Positions 46,544 to 48,459 of a DNA stretch of 48,459 nt are shown piece after piece (the first letter of the stretch is position 1; each line of letters opens with the position of its first letter). Origin of the DNA: a virus. The position numbers and the translations under genes were made by a program. Under the pieces are notes generated by a model. It was given only the letters and a program-made list of their open reading frames with translations. It was not told where the DNA came from and searched no databases. The stretch spans positions 1-48,459 of IMG/VR virus record IMGVR_UViG_3300028198_000257; one strand, 5' to 3'.

Positions 46544-46555
46544 TGTTTTTATGAT

Positions 46556-46740
46556 GGGGATGATTTAGGTTCGATTGGATAGTCAAAGTTTATAATCGCT
46601 CGTGAACGTATACAAATCACGTAAACTTTGTATAAATAAAATTAACTGACAATGTTAATTACGCACTAGCGGCCTAGTATCGCTAGTTGAGGATTCCCGA
46701 GGGGTTACCTTATTACCAAATAACCCCTCCCATATTTTTG
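46556..46740 (+). ncRNA. ssrA: tmRNA, coding piece with proteolysis tag
   Basis: Starts GGGGATG-ATTTAGG-TTCGA, the conserved tmRNA 5' motif (acceptor strand plus D-loop). The nested stem CAAAGTTTA (46584-46592)/TAAACTTTG (46622-46630) with inner CGTG/CACG lies before the tag. The tag frame ends T-D-N-V-N-Y-A-L-A-A with TAG at 46675-46677, very close to the E. coli tag ending N-Y-A-L-A-A. A 7-base hairpin ACTAGCG (46665-46671)/CGCTAGT (46681-46687) encloses the tag stop as helix 5 does in E. coli. A GAGGGGTTA/TAACCCCTC stem plus T-run ends it. The resume codon is not certain. Confidence 0.9.
46699..46739 (+). terminator. Hairpin and T-run ending the tmRNA coding piece
   Basis: Nine-base stem GAGGGGTTA (46699-46707)/TAACCCCTC (46721-46729), then TTTTT at 46735-46739. 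Confidence 0.8.
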
Positions 46741-46814
46741 TTTTCTGCCCACTGACTACAAGGCAGAAGAAGAGTTTAAAAAACCGTGGTCATAGGTTGA
46801 AGGAGTTATAACCA

Positions 46815-46925
46815 ATGTCGGAGAATGAAAGTGTTGTCAACGAAATCATTACGATTTATACCGCAGCCATCATTTCTTGTCAAGGCGTTACTCCTGAGAT
46901 AAGGGGACACCTAGTAATAGAGTAA
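46815..46925 (+). CDS. Very small peptide, 36 aa
   Basis: AAGGAG lies 9 bases before the ATG. Short amphipathic sequence with one Cys (I-I-T-I-Y-T-A-A-I-I-S-C). Between the tmRNA and hsp20, no motif recognised. The following 136 bases up to hsp20 show nothing but a small GGTTG/CAACC hairpin. Confidence 0.4.
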   Translation: MSENESVVNEIITIYTAAIISCQGVTPEIRGHLVIE

Positions 46926-47061
46926 AAATCTTTACCCCCAATGGTTGTTTACGGTGCAACCACCGAATTCGATGATGCCCAATGGGATTATCGAATAAGG
47001 AGAGGTTCTTAATTAGAAGGCCTCACAATATAATCTTGCTTAACTATAAGGAGAAATAGCA

Positions 47062-47493
47062 ATGACTAGAAACTTAACAACTCGTAACGAGTTTTTTGAC
47101 CCTTGGATGCACCAATCTTTTGGATTGGATAACATCTTTAATGCCCTTCAGCAGTTCGATAGAAATCCACCAGCAAAGTACCCACCACATAACATCATTA
47201 GAAATGGTGACACATATGTGTTGGAATTCGCTTTGGCAGGATGGACTGAAAAAGAAATTACTGTAGAACTTGAGAAGAATATCTTGAGGGTAACCGGGCA
47301 GAAAAGCGACTCGGACAGTTCAGAAGAACAATTTGTTCATAGGGGAATTGCTAACCGCAGTTTCCAAAGTCAATTCACAATAGGTGATAACATCGAAATA
47401 GTCGGTGGTGATTTAAAGGATGGTGTGTTGACGATTAATATGAATATCGTGATTCCTGAAGAGGATAAACCTAGAACTATTAAAATTTCTTAA
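47062..47493 (+). CDS. hsp20: Small heat-shock protein Hsp20
   Basis: ATP-independent holdase chaperone with an alpha-crystallin domain. N-terminal P-W-M-H-Q-S-F-G-L-D-N-I-F resembles IbpA-type proteins. The domain runs from about residue 40 (N-I-I-R-N-G-D-T-Y-V-L-E-F-A-L-A-G-W) through V-H-R-G-I-A-N-R-S-F-x-x-x-F to L-K-D-G-V-L-T-I, with terminal P-R-T-I-K-I-S. 143 residues. AAGGAG is 8 bases before the ATG. hsp20 is a characteristic gene of marine T4-like phages. A strong terminator follows. Confidence 0.95.
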   Translation: MTRNLTTRNEFFDPWMHQSFGLDNIFNALQQFDRNPPAKYPPHNIIRNGDTYVLEFALAGWTEKEITVELEKNILRVTGQKSDSDSSEEQFVHRGIANRSFQSQFTIGDNIEIVGGDLKDGVLTINMNIVIPEEDKPRTIKIS

Positions 47494-47515
47494 TACGTTC
47501 TTTATTAACTTAGTG

Positions 47516-47543
47516 GAGGCGCCAGATGGCGCCTCTTCTTTTT
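47516..47543 (+). terminator. Intrinsic terminator after hsp20
   Basis: Perfect 8-base stem GAGGCGCC (47516-47523)/GGCGCCTC (47528-47535), 4-base loop, then TTCTTTTT. Confidence 0.9.
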
Positions 47544-47564
47544 GCCAAAATGGAGTTAGAAACA

Positions 47565-47759
47565 ATGTTGTGGCTTTTAGTAGTAATTACATTGAACTTA
47601 GATGTATCTCCTCCTCAAATAGAACAAATGGAAGTGTTGGAAATACTACAGAATGAGAAGGAATGTGCCGACAGGCATAAAGCGTTTTTTGAACACGCTC
47701 CAGTAGTCCCAGATAATTTCAATCTAGGCTGTGTGCTTCTGAAAAAGACTTTTAGTTAA
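47565..47759 (+). CDS. Small exported protein, 64 aa
   Basis: The ATG at 47565 has GGAG about 9 bases upstream; an in-frame ATG at 47550 lies directly after the terminator T-run. Hydrophobic start (M-L-W-L-L-V-V-I-T-L), then acidic helix with E-C-A-D-R-H and final G-C-V-L-L-K. Same length and two-Cys layout as the 46349 product. Its stop overlaps the converging minus-strand gene. Confidence 0.6.
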   Translation: MLWLLVVITLNLDVSPPQIEQMEVLEILQNEKECADRHKAFFEHAPVVPDNFNLGCVLLKKTFS

Positions 47760-48349
47760 CGGAACGGATTCCAACTAGATTTTTCTTCTTTTTCCTCTTT
47801 AACCTCAGGCTCATCCTCATAGAATTTTTCTTCTTGTTTTGGAGTTAATTCAACTATAGGAACATCCTTTTTCTCTGGCAGAGGAATGTTCTCTCCTTGT
47901 ACTATCTTACAAGAAAACGTATTAGTACCTAATTGATGACATTTTAATAGGGTATAGTGGGGGGAATATGTGTGTAAATCCTTTTCGTGATTGGCGATTG
48001 CCTCTTGAATGGCACGGCCGATTTGCTCATCAATCTCTTCACTAGTAACTCCTAGATGGATGATTTTCTCTTCTGGTGGCGGTGCTGGATTAATCAGTGT
48101 TATGTTACCATCATATCCATCATTTACTTGTGCTGGTTCCACTTCAACCACATCACCACTATTATCCAAATTACTACGAACTCTATCGTTGTCATCCTTA
48201 TTGAAATAGCCTCCAAGTGTAACACAAGCGGTGAGTACAGAAGCAAGGCATAAGAATGCCATTGCATAAAAGATTCCTCTAGAGAATCCTTGGACGTCTG
48301 CGGTCTTTTTGGTCGTTTTCTTCGCTGTCTTTCTCATCATCATCATCAT
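47756..48349 (-). CDS. Putative lipoprotein with long charged N-region, 197 aa
   Basis: After a Lys-rich 25-residue N-region comes a hydrophobic core ending in the lipobox L-T-A-C-V. The mature part is acidic and Pro/Glu-rich with C-H-Q-L-G-T-N-T-F-S-C-K (a possible disulfide) and a terminal W-N-P-F-R. Five consecutive ATG codons open the frame, behind AGGAATA; a shorter start at 48262 would give a more usual signal peptide. Convergent overlap with the gene at 47565. Function unknown. Confidence 0.7.
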   Translation of the reverse strand: MMMMMRKTAKKTTKKTADVQGFSRGIFYAMAFLCLASVLTACVTLGGYFNKDDNDRVRSNLDNSGDVVEVEPAQVNDGYDGNITLINPAPPPEEKIIHLGVTSEEIDEQIGRAIQEAIANHEKDLHTYSPHYTLLKCHQLGTNTFSCKIVQGENIPLPEKKDVPIVELTPKQEEKFYEDEPEVKEEKEEKSSWNPFR

Positions 48350-48434
48350 TATTCCTATTCGTGAACATCAGTTGTTCCTGGCGTAGTGCTTTCCTCTTTC
48401 TACGCCGCATCTTTTGGCGTGATTGCTTACTCAT
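48279..48434 (-). CDS. Small Arg-rich, acidic-centred protein, 51 aa
   Basis: ATG at 48434 on the minus strand, stop at 48279, overlapping the lipoprotein gene by 71 bases in another frame. The product has an Arg/Lys-rich start (M-R-R-R-K-R-K), a run of four Asp, then D-R-R-R-P-R-I-L. The same Asp codons are the ATG run of the neighbouring gene. A GGAGG lies 16 bases upstream, rather far. Uncertain. Confidence 0.4.
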   Translation of the reverse strand: MSKQSRQKMRRRKRKALRQEQLMFTNRNNDDDDEKDSEENDQKDRRRPRIL

Positions 48435-48459
48435 CTGTTATGGATTGAGTCCTCCCAAC

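Noticed and set aside
46631-46638. TATAAATA that could be a late promoter for hsp20
   Set aside because: It lies inside the tmRNA coding piece just before the tag and is followed by the tmRNA terminator at 46699-46739, so it probably belongs to the tmRNA sequence.
1-48459. CRISPR arrays, insertion sequences, transposases, integrase, introns or homing endonuclease genes
   Set aside because: No repeat-spacer pattern, transposase or integrase motifs seen; gp39 and nrdA, common intron or split targets in T4-like phages, are uninterrupted here. The HNH-like segment at about 13.9 kb is part of a putative head protein.

Overview
This window looks like a 48 kb piece of a T4-like myovirus genome. The replication and recombination core is recognisable and mostly on the + strand: B-family DNA polymerase (gp43, cut by the left edge), UvsX, gp41 helicase, gp61 primase, topoisomerase II (gp39 and gp52), RNase H, gp30 DNA ligase and class Ia ribonucleotide reductase. 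Genes are tightly packed with many ATGA-type overlaps. Two promoter classes are visible: near-perfect sigma70 promoters (TTGACA, 16-17 bp, TATAAT) and T4-type late promoters (TATAAATA). The overall set, with PurM, Hsp20, several small zinc-ribbon proteins and several hypothetical families I recall from cyanophages and pelagiphages, points to a marine T4-like phage. A bS21 with an alphaproteobacterial look and a circularly permuted two-piece tmRNA (the form typical of alphaproteobacteria) suggest, without proving, an alphaproteobacterial host.

Layout. 1-5.5 kb: polymerase, UvsX, helicase. 5.5-16.6 kb: a late-promoter region of proteins that begin with a short leader close to the T4 capsid-targeting sequence (M-K-T-Y-x-E-[YF]-[LI]-x-E-A). 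Several carry enzyme folds: a ligase-like nucleotidyltransferase, a RimK-like ATP-grasp, an NMNAT-like nucleotidyltransferase and a P-loop kinase. I infer that these are packaged in the head, trimmed by the prohead protease and injected with the DNA. 16.8-23.1 kb: primase, small zinc-ribbon proteins, a rhodanese-like protein without its cysteine, a RuvC-like nuclease and a 975-residue Cys-rich PA14 adhesin. 23.1-31.9 kb: topoisomerase, RNase H, glutaredoxin, ligase, bS21, PurM and a HAD phosphatase. 32.0-34.2 kb: an outer-membrane porin, a short minus-strand late cassette and a dense operator region. 34.2-40.3 kb: a nucleotidase, membrane proteins, an endolysin and an island of two GT-A-like glycosyltransferases plus a FkbM methyltransferase, probably for DNA hypermodification. 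40.4-44.1 kb: nrdA and nrdB. 44.5-48.4 kb: a glycine-zipper lipoprotein, a stand-alone (p)ppGpp-hydrolase-like HD protein, the split tmRNA, Hsp20 and lipoproteins.

How it fits together. Consensus sigma70 promoters let host RNA polymerase express replication, nucleotide-supply and host-takeover genes (RNR, PurM, HD hydrolase, bS21). Late promoters serve head-packaged proteins, the adhesin, the porin region and probably the tmRNA. The most striking items are the two-piece tmRNA with a small gene between its halves, the battery of putatively injected enzymes, the phage porin, the apparent absence of GATC, CATG and AGCT from the whole window, and promoters placed so that transcripts start exactly at the ATG. 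All calls come from reading the sequence; no database search or computation was possible.
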